Source: Lewinellaceae bacterium
GTDB taxonomy: Bacteria > Bacteroidota > Bacteroidia > Chitinophagales > Saprospiraceae
DNA: 64,000 nt
Assembly (NCBI GenBank): GCA_020636435.1
Contig: JACJXX010000002.1
Location: 3,658,001-3,722,000 of the forward strand
Reading direction: 5' to 3'
Shown: positions 1 to 8,888 of the stretch, piece after piece
Position numbering within the stretch: position 1 is the stretch's first letter
Layout of the letters: each line of letters opens with the position of its first letter
Program-made: the position numbers and the translations under genes
The notes under the pieces: model-generated
What the model was told of the DNA's origin: nothing
Database searches by the model: none
What the model saw: the letters and a program-made list of their open reading frames with translations, nothing else

Positions 1-1
1 G

Positions 2-627
2 GTCTTAATCCTACTCTGATCTGGATATGCGCTCTGACCAACAGATGTCCCTCGATCGGTGGCAAACTATGGCTCGGTCTTAATCCTACTCTGATCTGGA
101 TATGCGCTCTGACATCTTACTGAATCAATAGTAGAGTTCTTAACGCTCCGTCTTAATCCTACTCTGATCTGGATATGCGCTCTGACAAGGAGGAAGAATA
201 CCGTAAAAGGGCTGAAAAAGCGTCTTAATCCTACTCTGATCTGGATATGCGCTCTGACCCGGCACTCCTCTTAGGATGGCTAAGATGTACTTTAACGGTC
301 TTAATCCTACTCTGATCTGGATATGCGCTCTGACCCAGTACTGAACAAACCAACCCTTAGCGACGACAAGCGTCTTAATCCTACTCTGATCTGGATATGC
401 GCTCTGACTTGGTCGATCAACGCGGATTAGAGTATTTTGTAATCGTCTTAATCCTACTCTGATCTGGATATGCGCTCTGACAGCCCAGAAAAAAAATTTT
501 GAAAAAAGATTCAAAATGTCTTAATCCTACTCTGATCTGGATATGCGCTCTGACTTGTAAGCGATGTAACAGGTCTTACCGACATGTGTGGTCTTAATCC
601 TACTCTGATCTGGATATGCGCTCTGAC
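2..627 (-). CRISPR. CRISPR array, nine repeats, truncated by the window edge
   Basis: Nine identical 37-nt repeats start at 2, 77, 150, 222, 298, 372, 445, 518 and 591; they begin GTCTTAATCCTACTC and end GCGCTCTGAC on the plus strand. The eight complete spacers are 35-39 nt long and unrelated to each other. On the minus strand the repeat ends in ATTAAGAC, which resembles the ATTGAAAC-type 3' end that becomes the 5' handle of crRNAs in type I and III systems, so I infer transcription on the minus strand with the leader on the right. All visible repeats are perfect, which fits the leader-proximal part of an array. Base 1 belongs to a further spacer, so the array continues to the left. No cas gene is present anywhere in the window, so the subtype is not determinable here. 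Confidence 0.97.
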
Positions 628-760
628 TCTATTTTCCACATCTCCATGACAACCAACACGTTAACCGTCCAAAATTCCGAACTTTAACACTTTTTAACAT
701 GGGTTTTTTCGTTTTTACCGGTAAGGAGTCCATAGAAAACAGCGCCACAGCGAGTTGCAA
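628..760 (-). promoter_or_regulatory. candidate CRISPR leader
   Basis: Directly beyond the last perfect repeat is an A/T-rich, spacer-free stretch with T and A runs around 675-720 and no open frame. If the array is read on the minus strand this is where the leader and promoter should be. The assignment rests only on position, base composition and the repeat orientation argument. From 761 to 1020 I see nothing recognisable; the short open frame there has no family resemblance. Confidence 0.35.
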
Positions 761-1020
761 TATACGCCTTTTTTAGTTAGCCCGCCACAACGCCGGACGA
801 GAAGCAGGCGAGAAAAGCAACGGTTAAGGGAGGCCATTGGCTTGGCCCTGCCTTCAAGTCAGCGTATGCTGGGCATACGCTACGGCAACTTGAGAAATGG
901 GCCTATTGGGCAATTATTTTCCGAAAAAAACCACACCGTTGTCACAAATCCCCCACCCGTCCTGTCTTCAGCTTGAACCAAAATCAAGAAGATCATGAAA
1001 GCGATTGTGTATCCTGTAAA

Positions 1021-1060
1021 AAGAAACGGCCGGAGCCATGAAGGCGCCCGGCCGTTTCTT
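1021..1060 (-). terminator. rho-independent terminator of the HtrA gene
   Basis: A perfect 13-bp inverted repeat (AAGAAACGGCCGG at 1021-1033 and its complement at 1048-1060) with a 14-nt loop. On the minus strand it lies 14 nt after the HtrA stop codon and is followed by a run of T, as in an intrinsic terminator. Confidence 0.85.
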
Positions 1061-1074
1061 TTCCAGCAAAAGGC

Positions 1075-2586
1075 TTATTGCATGCCAAAAGCATAGTAGC
1101 GCACGCCCGGAATGTCTTCATACACCCCTTCCAGCATCACGCCGCCGGACTTGCCTTCCAGCGCCTCGGCCAGTTCCTCAACGTTCTTCACGCTGCGGCC
1201 GTCGGCTTTGGTGATGATGAAGCCCTCGCGCATGTCGGTGTACTGGCGCAACTTGCCGGCGTACAGTTTGACAACCTTTACGCCCCCCTCGATGTCCAGC
1301 TTGCGGGCAACGTCGCTGCTCAGGGTTTCGAACTCAGCGCCCAGCATGCTCAGGGCATCTTTCTGCGCGGGCTTTTCCACCAGCGCCGTGCTGCCCTGCC
1401 GGTTGTTCAGCACCACTTCGAAGGCCTTCATTTTGCCCTGGCGGTCCACTTTAACGGCCACCTTGTCGCCGGGGCGGTGGCGGGCGATCAACTCCTGCAG
1501 TTCTGAAGAAGACTGAACGGGCCTGCCTTCTACTTCCACCACGACGTCTCCTGCCTGGACGCCGGCGGCAGCCGCCGCGCTGTTTTCCAGCAGGCTATCC
1601 ACGTAAGCGCCTTTGGTCACATCCAGGCCTTTCTCTTTGGCCAGGTTGCCGTCCACCGAGCGGATCATCACGCCCAGTACGCCGCGCTGAACGACGCCGT
1701 ACTGCAGCAGGTCTTCTACTACCTTGTTGACGATATTGGCAGGCACCGCAAAACCGTAGCCGGTATAGGCGCCGGTCGAGCTGGCAATGGCGGTGTTGAT
1801 GCCGACCAGGCCGCCCTGCAGGTTGACCAGGGCGCCGCCGCTGTTGCCGGGGTTAATGGCGGCATCGGTTTGTATGAAGCTCTCCACGGCAAACTGCTCG
1901 CGCAGGATATTGATGTTGCGCGCTTTGGCGCTGACGATGCCGGCGGTGACGGTGGAGTTCAGGCCCATGGGGTTGCCGACGGCCAGCACCCATTCGCCTA
2001 CTTTGACATTATCGGAGTTGACCAAGGGCAGGGCCGGCAAATCTTTCGCCTTGATCTGGATCAGCGCCAGGTCGGTGCTGGGGTCGGCGCCGATCACGGT
2101 TGCCTTGAAGTTGCGGTTGTCGTACAGGGTCACCTCCAGGTCGTCGGCATCGGCCACGACGTGGTTGTTGGTCACGATGTAGCCGTCTTCATTGATGATC
2201 ACGCCCGAACCGGTCCCGACGCGCATCTGCGGGCCGTTGCCGCGCGGGCTGCGGAAGAAGGGGCTGTCTTCGGGGTTGCCAAAGAACTCCCGGAAGGGAT
2301 CGGGCAACTGCCGGAAGGCCTGAGGGTCGCCTTCCCTGCCGGAAACAGTTTGGGTAGATTTGATGTGCACGACGGCCTTGACCACCTCTTCGGCAGTTTT
2401 GGTGAAATCCAGCGGCACGACTTCGCCGTCTTCATCCACCGTCCACGACACGCCTTTTGCGGCGCTGCCGTCGATGTGTTCGATCTTTACGGTTCGGCTA
2501 TTTTGCTGGAACCAGGAGAAAACGCCAAGCGTCGCCGCGGTTACCAGAAAAGCCACCAGTGCGGAATATAAAAGCGTCCTTTTCAT
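1075..2586 (-). CDS. HtrA/DegP-family periplasmic serine protease (Do-like)
   Basis: Trypsin-like protease and chaperone of envelope quality control; degrades or holds misfolded periplasmic proteins. An N-terminal hydrophobic segment (residues about 5-25) should anchor or export it. The catalytic triad is visible as H142 in VTNNHVV, D172 in STDLALIQI and S249 in NPGNSGGAL. Two PDZ domains follow (about 300-395 and 410-503), the usual Do-like order, and about 503 residues is a normal length. I chose ATG 2586 (MKRTLLYSAL), which starts directly at the signal segment; an upstream in-frame ATG would add 26 residues without family resemblance. It is a single gene with its own terminator and no operon partner. 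Confidence 0.95.
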   Translation of the reverse strand: MKRTLLYSALVAFLVTAATLGVFSWFQQNSRTVKIEHIDGSAAKGVSWTVDEDGEVVPLDFTKTAEEVVKAVVHIKSTQTVSGREGDPQAFRQLPDPFREFFGNPEDSPFFRSPRGNGPQMRVGTGSGVIINEDGYIVTNNHVVADADDLEVTLYDNRNFKATVIGADPSTDLALIQIKAKDLPALPLVNSDNVKVGEWVLAVGNPMGLNSTVTAGIVSAKARNINILREQFAVESFIQTDAAINPGNSGGALVNLQGGLVGINTAIASSTGAYTGYGFAVPANIVNKVVEDLLQYGVVQRGVLGVMIRSVDGNLAKEKGLDVTKGAYVDSLLENSAAAAAGVQAGDVVVEVEGRPVQSSSELQELIARHRPGDKVAVKVDRQGKMKAFEVVLNNRQGSTALVEKPAQKDALSMLGAEFETLSSDVARKLDIEGGVKVVKLYAGKLRQYTDMREGFIITKADGRSVKNVEELAEALEGKSGGVMLEGVYEDIPGVRYYAFGMQ

Positions 2587-3181
2587 AGCTGTTATGCGTT
2601 TTTTGTTTTTTTGTAAAATGGTTGGTCCGGGAAACTTAAAAAAGCCTGGACTACCATAAAACAATCAAAGGAAATGCCAGGGCCGTTCCAGTGGGCGGTT
2701 TTAAAATTTCATTAACGAATGGTGACAATTTGGCAGATAATGGGCTGGGGTGAGGGACAAGTGGGTGATGTGGGTTCCCGACAACCATAAGGTGGCTTAT
2801 CCTCAAGGATAGACTTGCAGGGCGTCACACCTATCTGCCGACGAAGCCAGGTAGAGATTTATCCGGCTGACTAGTGCTGTCGGCACTAAATACCGGGATA
2901 TAAAATGGACTCTTTTGCCGCCATACTGCGTTGCTCGTCACTCATGTAGTCCCGCTATAATCGCTCCTCGCGTCTTGTCTGGCGACAAAATAGCCTCATT
3001 TTATATACCCCGTTACTTAATGCCGACAGCACTAGACGGACGCTCGCGAACAGGAACTGATTTAAATCAGTTCAGAGACTTCATATTGTGGTAAAAGCTT
3101 TGAATCAAATCCCGGAGGAGACTATTTACATTGATATTATCATTTCTTATCCAGTCACATCCTTTACAAGTCATAAGGCAT
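2587..3181. other. intergenic region holding hairpin element A
   Basis: No coding frame with family resemblance is visible between the HtrA and phosphodiesterase genes. The only structure I can support is the 165-bp hairpin element at 2871-3035. The remainder (2587-2870 and 3036-3181) shows nothing recognisable beyond the expected HtrA promoter region near 2590-2700. Confidence 0.6.
2871..3035. mobile_element. hairpin element A (MITE-like, conserved apex)
   Basis: Terminal inverted repeats CTAGTGCTGTCGGCA (2871-2885) and its exact complement (3021-3035) extend with few mismatches to about 50 bp per arm, so the whole element can fold as one long hairpin. The central 70 nt, read on the minus strand, contains CGCCAGACAAGACGCGAGG and later GAGCAACGCAGTATGGCG; these align with the centre of elements B (25916 and 32711) and C (23743), although the arms differ in sequence. 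The outer CTAG on each side may be a 4-bp target duplication rather than part of the repeat. No transposase is encoded, so it must be mobilised in trans if mobile. Confidence 0.8.
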
Positions 3182-3676
3182 CTATTTTACCCCCAACTCC
3201 ACCACCTGCAAATCCTTAATATCCCCCTCCACCAGCGTAAAGCGGACGATGGTCTTCACTTTGTGAAAGCCCTGCTGCCCTGCCGCCCCCGGGTTGATGT
3301 GCAGCAGGCCGTACTTTTTGTCGGGCATCACCTTGAGGATGTGGGAATGGCCGCAGATGAACAACCGGGGCGGCTTTTGCCGGATGATCTCCCGCACGCG
3401 TTTGCTGTAACGGCCGGGATAGCCGCCGATGTGGGTCATCAAGACGTCGACGCCCTCGCATTCAAAGCGGAGGTCTTCCGGGAATCGCCTGCGCATCGCC
3501 GGATCGTCGATGTTGCCGTATACGGCGCGCAGGGGGCGGAAAGCTTCCAGCTTGTCTGCTACCTCACTGGCGCCGATATCGCCGGCGTGCCAGATTTCGT
3601 CGCATTCTTCAAAGTACTGAAAGATGCTTTCGTCCAGGTGGGAGTGGGTGTCGGAGAGGAGGCCGATTCGTTTCAT
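3182..3676 (-). CDS. YfcE/MJ0936-type metallophosphoesterase
   Basis: Calcineurin-like phosphodiesterase of 164 residues. The two-metal signature is complete: DTH (SDTHSH near residue 9), GD in HAGDIG, GNID, THIGG and GHSH. Members hydrolyse phosphodiester substrates in vitro; the physiological substrate is generally unknown. I start it at ATG 3676 (MKRIGLLSDTH), which matches the family N-terminus. The same frame stays open upstream only because a 9-nt tandem repeat sits directly in front of the start and encodes Ala-Ser-Ile/Thr repeats; I regard that extension as non-coding, though the array makes the start ambiguous. Confidence 0.92.
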   Translation of the reverse strand: MKRIGLLSDTHSHLDESIFQYFEECDEIWHAGDIGASEVADKLEAFRPLRAVYGNIDDPAMRRRFPEDLRFECEGVDVLMTHIGGYPGRYSKRVREIIRQKPPRLFICGHSHILKVMPDKKYGLLHINPGAAGQQGFHKVKTIVRFTLVEGDIKDLQVVELGVK

Positions 3677-3812
3677 GGATGCTGTGGATGATGCTGTGGA
3701 TGCTATGGATGCTATGGATGCTGTGGATGTTGTGGATGTTGTGGATGCTATGGATGCTATGGATGCTGTGGATGCTGTGGATGCTGTGGATGCTAGGGAT
3801 GCTATGGATGTG
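3677..3812. repeat. 9-nt tandem repeat array abutting a start codon
   Basis: About fifteen copies of a 9-nt unit, GGATGCTGT with variants GGATGCTAT and GGATGTTGT, with one 12-nt unit at the left end. The array begins at the base next to the phosphodiesterase start codon. The unit length is a multiple of three, so most copy-number changes leave any upstream in-frame initiation codon in frame. Apparent proteins on both strands across this stretch are low-complexity by-products. Confidence 0.9.
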
Positions 3813-4060
3813 GAGCGTAGCGACATCCCGACGAATGTCGGGGCTATGGATGCCGGAGCGAAGCGGAGGCCCCGTACCGGCGATAGCCGCGTCGGGGCTG
3901 TGGATGCTTACACGCTGTCCAGGTGTCTGCCGGGATAGAGCGGGCTATGCGATTCTCAGCATCAAACGCCCGAAGGGCGAAGTATCGCCCTGTTGCCGGA
4001 ACGGCGGCAGGGCAAGTATCAATAGCATCTGCATGAACAGGATATTTTTTTAAAATAGCA
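3813..4060. repeat. palindromic mini-repeats in an intergenic stretch
   Basis: The 9-nt array is interrupted and followed by short palindromes: ATCCCGAC...GTCGGGG near 3825-3843, preceded by GGAGCGTAGCG, and a second unit near 3850-3905 with CCGGAGCGAAGCGGAGG and a CCCCG...CGGGG stem. The same GGAGCGTAGCGG lead-in with a TCCCG...CGGGA palindrome recurs at about 29600-29630 inside an RHS relic. I see no gene here. Confidence 0.55.
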
Positions 4061-4063
4061 GTC

Positions 4064-4882
4064 CTAATATACCGGCTGCGGCACCATCACATAGCCATTC
4101 GAGACATATTTCTCAAAATCGTCGTAGCGGATCCAGAGGTAGCCGCTGTTGCCCCAGGTGCTGCCCCAGCAGCCCATCACCTCGAAGGCTTCCTGTGTTT
4201 CGTCGTACCCCACCACGATGAGGGGAAATGTTTCCGTAGGTTTGCTGGGAGGTTTCCAGGTGTCCTGGCGGATGAGGCTGCGGATAGCGGCATCGGCTTG
4301 CAACTCGATGACAACGGGATTGCCGCGCATGAGGGCCTTGCGCACTTCGAAGACCTTCTGGCGCCCCTTCATCACATCGCGGACGATGTGCAGGTAGTTG
4401 TTGATCTGATACTTGGCAGTGGCGTACACCGCATTCGGAATGGTGGCCGAGCCGAAAGGCATGATGGAGGCGCTTACCGTACCCTGTTCGGCCAGGAAGA
4501 GGAAGCCTTCCTGGGGAGTAACCCGCTTGCCGTTGCGCTCCAGGTTGAGCGACAGGAAATCCGGGCTGAGGTTGTCCTTGTAATTCTCATTAAGGTTCAC
4601 ATAATACTCCAGGCAACTGGCCAGAATGTAGCTCAGCTCCGAGCCCCGCGGCCCAATTTTCCGGACGGGCATCATATAGGGCTTGATGCTCTGCCGTTCC
4701 AGGATATCCCGGGGATCGCGGCCGATGCCGGGCACCGTGTACATCAGGCGGTCGATCAGCTCCAGGTCGGAAGTGCCGAAAGAGGACTCCTGGGCTTTGA
4801 GCTGCACTTTGTCATCCTGGGCTGAAGCGATAAACGGGATGACCGTCAAAAAAACAAATACTAACAAGCAAGACTGTTTCAT
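4064..4882 (-). CDS. papain-like (C1A fold) pseudo-peptidase, exported
   Basis: 272 residues with a signal peptide (1-21, ending IASAQ). The C-terminal half has the C1A signature layout: IVVGYDE near 222-228, then a GCWGSTWGNSGYLWIRYDDF segment corresponding to the NSWG...WG.GY block of papain-like enzymes. The catalytic positions are not conserved. The segment aligning with GSCWAF reads GSELSY (E82 in place of Cys), the His position before VVGYD is FPL (around 219-221), and the Asn of NSWG is Gly (G237). I infer a non-proteolytic relative acting in the periplasm or at the surface, perhaps in binding. The fold assignment is good; the function is unknown. Confidence 0.7.
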   Translation of the reverse strand: MKQSCLLVFVFLTVIPFIASAQDDKVQLKAQESSFGTSDLELIDRLMYTVPGIGRDPRDILERQSIKPYMMPVRKIGPRGSELSYILASCLEYYVNLNENYKDNLSPDFLSLNLERNGKRVTPQEGFLFLAEQGTVSASIMPFGSATIPNAVYATAKYQINNYLHIVRDVMKGRQKVFEVRKALMRGNPVVIELQADAAIRSLIRQDTWKPPSKPTETFPLIVVGYDETQEAFEVMGCWGSTWGNSGYLWIRYDDFEKYVSNGYVMVPQPVY

Positions 4883-5679
4883 AAGGACGGTGGGTTTTTT
4901 AGTTTGTTTCGGCCGTTTTTTTGGCAGTACGCGATATGCATCCTGACTTCAAACAGCCAAAAAAACGGCCGGCGAGCGCCGAAAGGGAACCTGTTTCCCT
5001 CGCCTCCTGCAAACAACGAAGCGGCAGCGGGTTTTCTTATTGAGTTTTTGAGAATATTTTACGCCGGCAAGTGATATTACTCCGATGATGGCCAATGAGC
5101 ACAGTTGGCGGGATATGGGATAACTGCAAAACCGCAGAATGTAGAATGAAAAATATAAAAGGGTGCGGCAACCACAGAGCCGCCCTTCGCCAGCCTCCTT
5201 TTCCATTTTGGGCCCTTTCATTCGGCCGGGCAAATTTTGCGGTTAAATCCCGAAATGTTCAGCCCTGGCAGTCCAGGGCGCGGCGAAAGCCACCCTGGAA
5301 ATTCCTTGCCTCACCGCCCCGCCGGGCGGCAAGGAATTTCCAGAGAAAAACCCCAAAAAAAAGTCTTTCTTCAGGCAGTAGTGAAGAAAGACCAGCAAAA
5401 GAAAGTCGAAATCGATGTCTTTATTTAGAAATCAGCATTTAAAATAAAAAAAAATCTCCAATTTTTGAAGCTTTGCCGTTGGTATCGGCCACTTTACTCA
5501 AATATTTTGTTAAATAGTTATACCTCTTAAACTTCCGGGGGCCCTTCAGCCGTCCTTATAAAGAAATAAAGAGGGAATGTATTTATATTTATTATCCGCC
5601 GGTTGCCTGGCAACGGGCGTTGTAGTATTTTTCCTCCTTCAAACAATAGTTCTCGTATCCGGAAACCGAAACAAGGAAT
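4883..5679. other. 800-bp gene-free region with three strong hairpins
   Basis: No convincing gene. Three perfect inverted repeats stand out: CGGCCGTTTTTTTGGC at 4910-4925 pairing with 4956-4971; CTGGAAATTCCTTGCC at 5295-5310 pairing with 5328-5343; and GTCTTTCTTCA at 5363-5373 pairing with 5382-5392. The last resembles a terminator stem. The first sits in the 5' region of the pseudo-peptidase gene. The rest is A/T-rich, with a small GTTGCC/GGCAAC hairpin near 5603-5615. It could hold the AsmA promoter or a small RNA, but I cannot show either. Confidence 0.5.
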
Positions 5680-8600
5680 ATGAAAATAGTAAAAAGGCTT
5701 CTTCTCGCGTTGTTGATCCTGATCGTATTGCTGGTGGGCAGCGCCATTGCCCTGCCCTTCCTGTTCAAAGATAAACTCACCGCCCTGGCAAAAGAAGAGA
5801 TCAACAAGAATGTGCAGGCAAAAGTCGATTTTCAGGGGGTGGACTTATCCCTGCTGCGCAGCTTTCCCAACTTCAGCCTGGAATTGCAGGATTACTCGGT
5901 GGCGGGCGTCAACGACTTCGAAGGCATTCAGCTGGCTTCCGGCAAGAGCGTTGGGTTTACCCTTGACTTAATGTCGGTCATCAGCTCTACCCGGCCGGTG
6001 GAGGTGAAATCCGTCCGCCTGGTAGAACCGAACATACACGTTGTGGTCCTCCCGGACGGCCGCGCCAACTACGACATCGCGCTGCCCGCCGACGAAACGG
6101 CGGACACAACGGCCGCCGAAGCCGACTACAGCAACGTGCTGATCCAGCTCCAGGAATACAGCGTCAGCAACGGCAACCTGATCTACGACGACCGCAGCAT
6201 CGACGTGTACGCCGACGCCAGAAACATCAACCACCAGGGGTCCGGCGACTTTACCATTAACATTTACGACCTGGATACCTATACCGAGGTGGGCGCTCTG
6301 ACCGTACAGCAAAGCGGCATCACCTACCTCAAAGATGCCCACGCCACCCTCAGCGCCATCTTCAACATCGAGCAGGCGGCCAGCAAGTACAACCTCAAGG
6401 ACAACGAGCTGATGATCAACGACCTGCAGCTCACCGCCGATGGTTTCGTCCAACTGGCGGGAGACGACATCAACATGGAGCTGGCCTTCAGCAGCCCGCA
6501 GAACGACTTCAAGAACTTCCTCTCCATGATCCCCAACGCCTATATTGAAGGGTACGAGGATGTAAAAGCGGACGGCAAATTCACCCTGTCCGGAGAGGTA
6601 AAGGGCACCTACAACGGCGACCGGGAAGAATACCCCGGCTTCCGGATCGAAAGCTCCATATCGGATGGCAATGTTCAATATCCGGGCCTGCCCCTGGGCA
6701 TCCGCAACATCAATACCCAGGTGAACGTCAATAGCCCGAGCAGCGACTTCGACGACCTCGCGGTGGATGTCCCCCGGTTTGCCTTCACTGTGGGCCAGAA
6801 TGCCTTCCAGGGCAGTTTTGCCCTGCGCACCCCTATTTCCGACCCGGACGTGAAAGCCACGGCCAATGGCATCATCAACCTCAAGGAGCTGGCCCAGGCC
6901 TTCCCGATGGAAGGGCTGCAGGAACTCAGCGGCATCATCAAGGCCGACCTGAAGGCCGATACCCGCTTGTCGTATATCGAGCAGGAACAATACGAACGCG
7001 TGAACATGGACGGCCGCCTGCAGGTCAACCAGGTCAACTACCAAAGCGAAGGGCTGCCCCCGGTTCAGATCAAGGAAATGCAGATGGCCTTTACCCCGCA
7101 GCATGTAGCCCTGAACAATTTCCAGGCCCAGCTCGGCAAGAGCGACATCACCGCCCAGGGGACGATCGACAACATCCTGGCCTATTTCTCGCCGGAGAAG
7201 ACGATGAAGGGCAACATCCGGGTGACGTCCAACTACTTCCTGGCCGACGAATGGCTGCCGGAGGAAGAAACGGCGAGCGCCCCGGCGCCTGCCCCGGCTG
7301 CAACTGCGGGAGAAACGGAAATATTCGACCGCTTCGACTTCACCATGGACGCCGCTATCCAGGAACTGGTGTACGGCGTTTATACCATCCGCAACGGCGT
7401 CGCCCGGGGCAACATGACGCCCAACCGGCTTACCGTCACCCAACTGTCCGGCCAGATTGGCGACAGCGACTTCAACGCTTCCGGCCTCATCCTCAACGTT
7501 TTCGACTACCTATTTGAAGACGGCGTGCTGGGCGGCAACATCAAAATGAACAGCCGCCTGATGAACCTCAACCAATTTATGGAAGAGGAAGAAGGTGCCG
7601 CACCTACCACGGCCGAAGGCGAAGCTTACTCCGTAATTCCGGTGCCGCCCAACATCGATATGACGGTCGACGCCAATATTGGCAAACTGGTGTACACCAA
7701 TATGGAGCTGGACGATGTCAACGGGCAGCTTATCATCGCCGAGCAGGCCATTGTGCTCGATAACGTCAAAGCCCGCGGGCTGGGTGGCGCTATGGCGCTG
7801 AGCGGCAGCTATGACACCAAAGATGTAGAAAACCCAAGTTTCCGATTCAAATACGATCTGCAGCAGCTCAACTTCCGGCAGGCGTTCAGCACCTTCAACA
7901 CCTTCCAGCAACTGGCGCCCATCGGCAATTACATCACCGGCACCTTCAACAGCACCATGATCATAGACGGCAAACTGGGCAGCGACCTGATGCCCAAACT
8001 GGAGAGCATCAACGCCGAAGGCTTCCTGGAGACCCTGAACGGGCTGATCACCGGCTTCGCGCCAGCCCAGGCCATTGGCCAAAAGCTGAACATCGATTAC
8101 CTGAAAAACAACATCAACATCGCCAATTCCCGCAACTGGTTCACCATCAAAAACGGTACTCTGGCACTGCAGGAATACGACGCCAAGGTGAAAGACATCG
8201 CCATGAAGATCGGCGGCACCTACAACATCACCAATAAGATGAACCTCGACATCAAAGCCCAAATCCCGAGGAAACTGCTGGAACAAAACGCCATTGGCGC
8301 CGCCGCCAGCAGCGGGTTCGGCCTATTGCAGAAAGAGGCCTCCAAACTGGGGCTCAACATCCAGCAAGGCGAGTTCGTCAACGTGCTCATCAACCTTACC
8401 GGCGACATCCAGAAGCCCCAGGTGGGCCTCAAATTGTTGGGCATGGACGGCGAGAGCAGCGCCGGCGCCGCCGCAAAGGACCAGGTAAAAGCCGAAGCGC
8501 AGAAGGCCATCGATGAAGGCAAGCAGGTGGTGAAGGAAACCGCTAACAAGGCCGTCGATTCCCTGAAAACCGTGGCGGCCCAGGAGGCGGAGAAAGCTCG

Positions 8601-8784
8601 AAAGGAGTTGGAAAAGAAGGCTAAGGAAGAGGCTCAGAAAGCATTAGGCAACGTGGTGGACAGCACGGCTCAGAAGAAGGCGGACGATTTGTTGAAGGAC
8701 GCTACCAAGGAGGGAGCGGACAAGATCAAGGATAATTTGGATAAGTGGAACCCGTTTGGGAAGAAGAAGAAGGATGGGGGGTAA
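5680..8784 (+). CDS. AsmA-like envelope protein
   Basis: 1034 residues. One N-terminal membrane segment (residues 5-29) is followed by a long, beta-rich periplasmic body of the AsmA/DUF748 type. The recognisable AsmA C-terminal region, about 650-930, contains repeated short strands and the GxLxGxFxG-like spacing of bridge-like lipid-transfer proteins. Family members span the envelope and move phospholipids or aid outer-membrane assembly. The last 100 residues are a charged, Ala/Lys/Glu-rich helical tail (about 935-1034) ending NPFGKKKKDGG, probably a coiled coil; this is common in Bacteroidota homologues. The gene stands alone on the plus strand. A weak CCGGCT/AGCCGG hairpin follows at 8801-8818. 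Confidence 0.85.
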   Translation: MKIVKRLLLALLILIVLLVGSAIALPFLFKDKLTALAKEEINKNVQAKVDFQGVDLSLLRSFPNFSLELQDYSVAGVNDFEGIQLASGKSVGFTLDLMSVISSTRPVEVKSVRLVEPNIHVVVLPDGRANYDIALPADETADTTAAEADYSNVLIQLQEYSVSNGNLIYDDRSIDVYADARNINHQGSGDFTINIYDLDTYTEVGALTVQQSGITYLKDAHATLSAIFNIEQAASKYNLKDNELMINDLQLTADGFVQLAGDDINMELAFSSPQNDFKNFLSMIPNAYIEGYEDVKADGKFTLSGEVKGTYNGDREEYPGFRIESSISDGNVQYPGLPLGIRNINTQVNVNSPSSDFDDLAVDVPRFAFTVGQNAFQGSFALRTPISDPDVKATANGIINLKELAQAFPMEGLQELSGIIKADLKADTRLSYIEQEQYERVNMDGRLQVNQVNYQSEGLPPVQIKEMQMAFTPQHVALNNFQAQLGKSDITAQGTIDNILAYFSPEKTMKGNIRVTSNYFLADEWLPEEETASAPAPAPAATAGETEIFDRFDFTMDAAIQELVYGVYTIRNGVARGNMTPNRLTVTQLSGQIGDSDFNASGLILNVFDYLFEDGVLGGNIKMNSRLMNLNQFMEEEEGAAPTTAEGEAYSVIPVPPNIDMTVDANIGKLVYTNMELDDVNGQLIIAEQAIVLDNVKARGLGGAMALSGSYDTKDVENPSFRFKYDLQQLNFRQAFSTFNTFQQLAPIGNYITGTFNSTMIIDGKLGSDLMPKLESINAEGFLETLNGLITGFAPAQAIGQKLNIDYLKNNINIANSRNWFTIKNGTLALQEYDAKVKDIAMKIGGTYNITNKMNLDIKAQIPRKLLEQNAIGAAASSGFGLLQKEASKLGLNIQQGEFVNVLINLTGDIQKPQVGLKLLGMDGESSAGAAAKDQVKAEAQKAIDEGKQVVKETANKAVDSLKTVAAQEAEKARKELEKKAKEEAQKALGNVVDSTAQKKADDLLKDATKEGADKIKDNLDKWNPFGKKKKDGG

Positions 8785-8836
8785 TTGGTTGATTGGCAGG
8801 CCGGCTTTGGGGAGCCGGAAAATGGGTTATTAGTGC

Positions 8837-8868
8837 TTTGAGCACGAAGTTCCAGTACAGTCTGTTTG
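8837..8868 (+). promoter_or_regulatory. Bacteroidota-type promoter of xisHI
   Basis: TTTG at 8837-8840 is followed after 20 nt by TCTGTTTG at 8861-8868. This matches the Bacteroidota pattern TTTG-N17-23-TAnnTTTG with one mismatch, 20 nt before the xisH start codon. Confidence 0.45.
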
Positions 8869-8888
8869 CCTCTATCAATACTTAAACC

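Noticed and set aside
140..514. 124-codon minus-strand frame across the CRISPR array
   Set aside because: The peptide repeats because the DNA repeats; direct CRISPR repeats explain it completely.
755..976. 73-codon plus-strand frame between the CRISPR array and htrA
   Set aside because: Basic, low-information peptide with no recognisable family or promoter.
3677..3826. N-terminal Ala/Ser/Ile-rich extension of the phosphodiesterase
   Set aside because: Encoded only by the tandem repeat; the family N-terminus begins exactly at the ATG at 3676. Kept as a finding about the array, not as coding sequence.
3624..4053. Plus-strand repetitive proteins (Met-Asp-Ala and Leu-Trp-Met repeats)
   Set aside because: Produced by the 9-nt tandem array in two frames; no homology, no initiation context.
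4949..5442. Open frames of 60-115 codons around the 5.0-5.4 kb hairpins
   Set aside because: They read through perfect inverted repeats and lack any domain; the hairpins are the better explanation.
5968..7443. 491-codon minus-strand frame opposite the AsmA-like gene
   Set aside because: Antisense shadow; the sense frame has clear family features and a membrane anchor.
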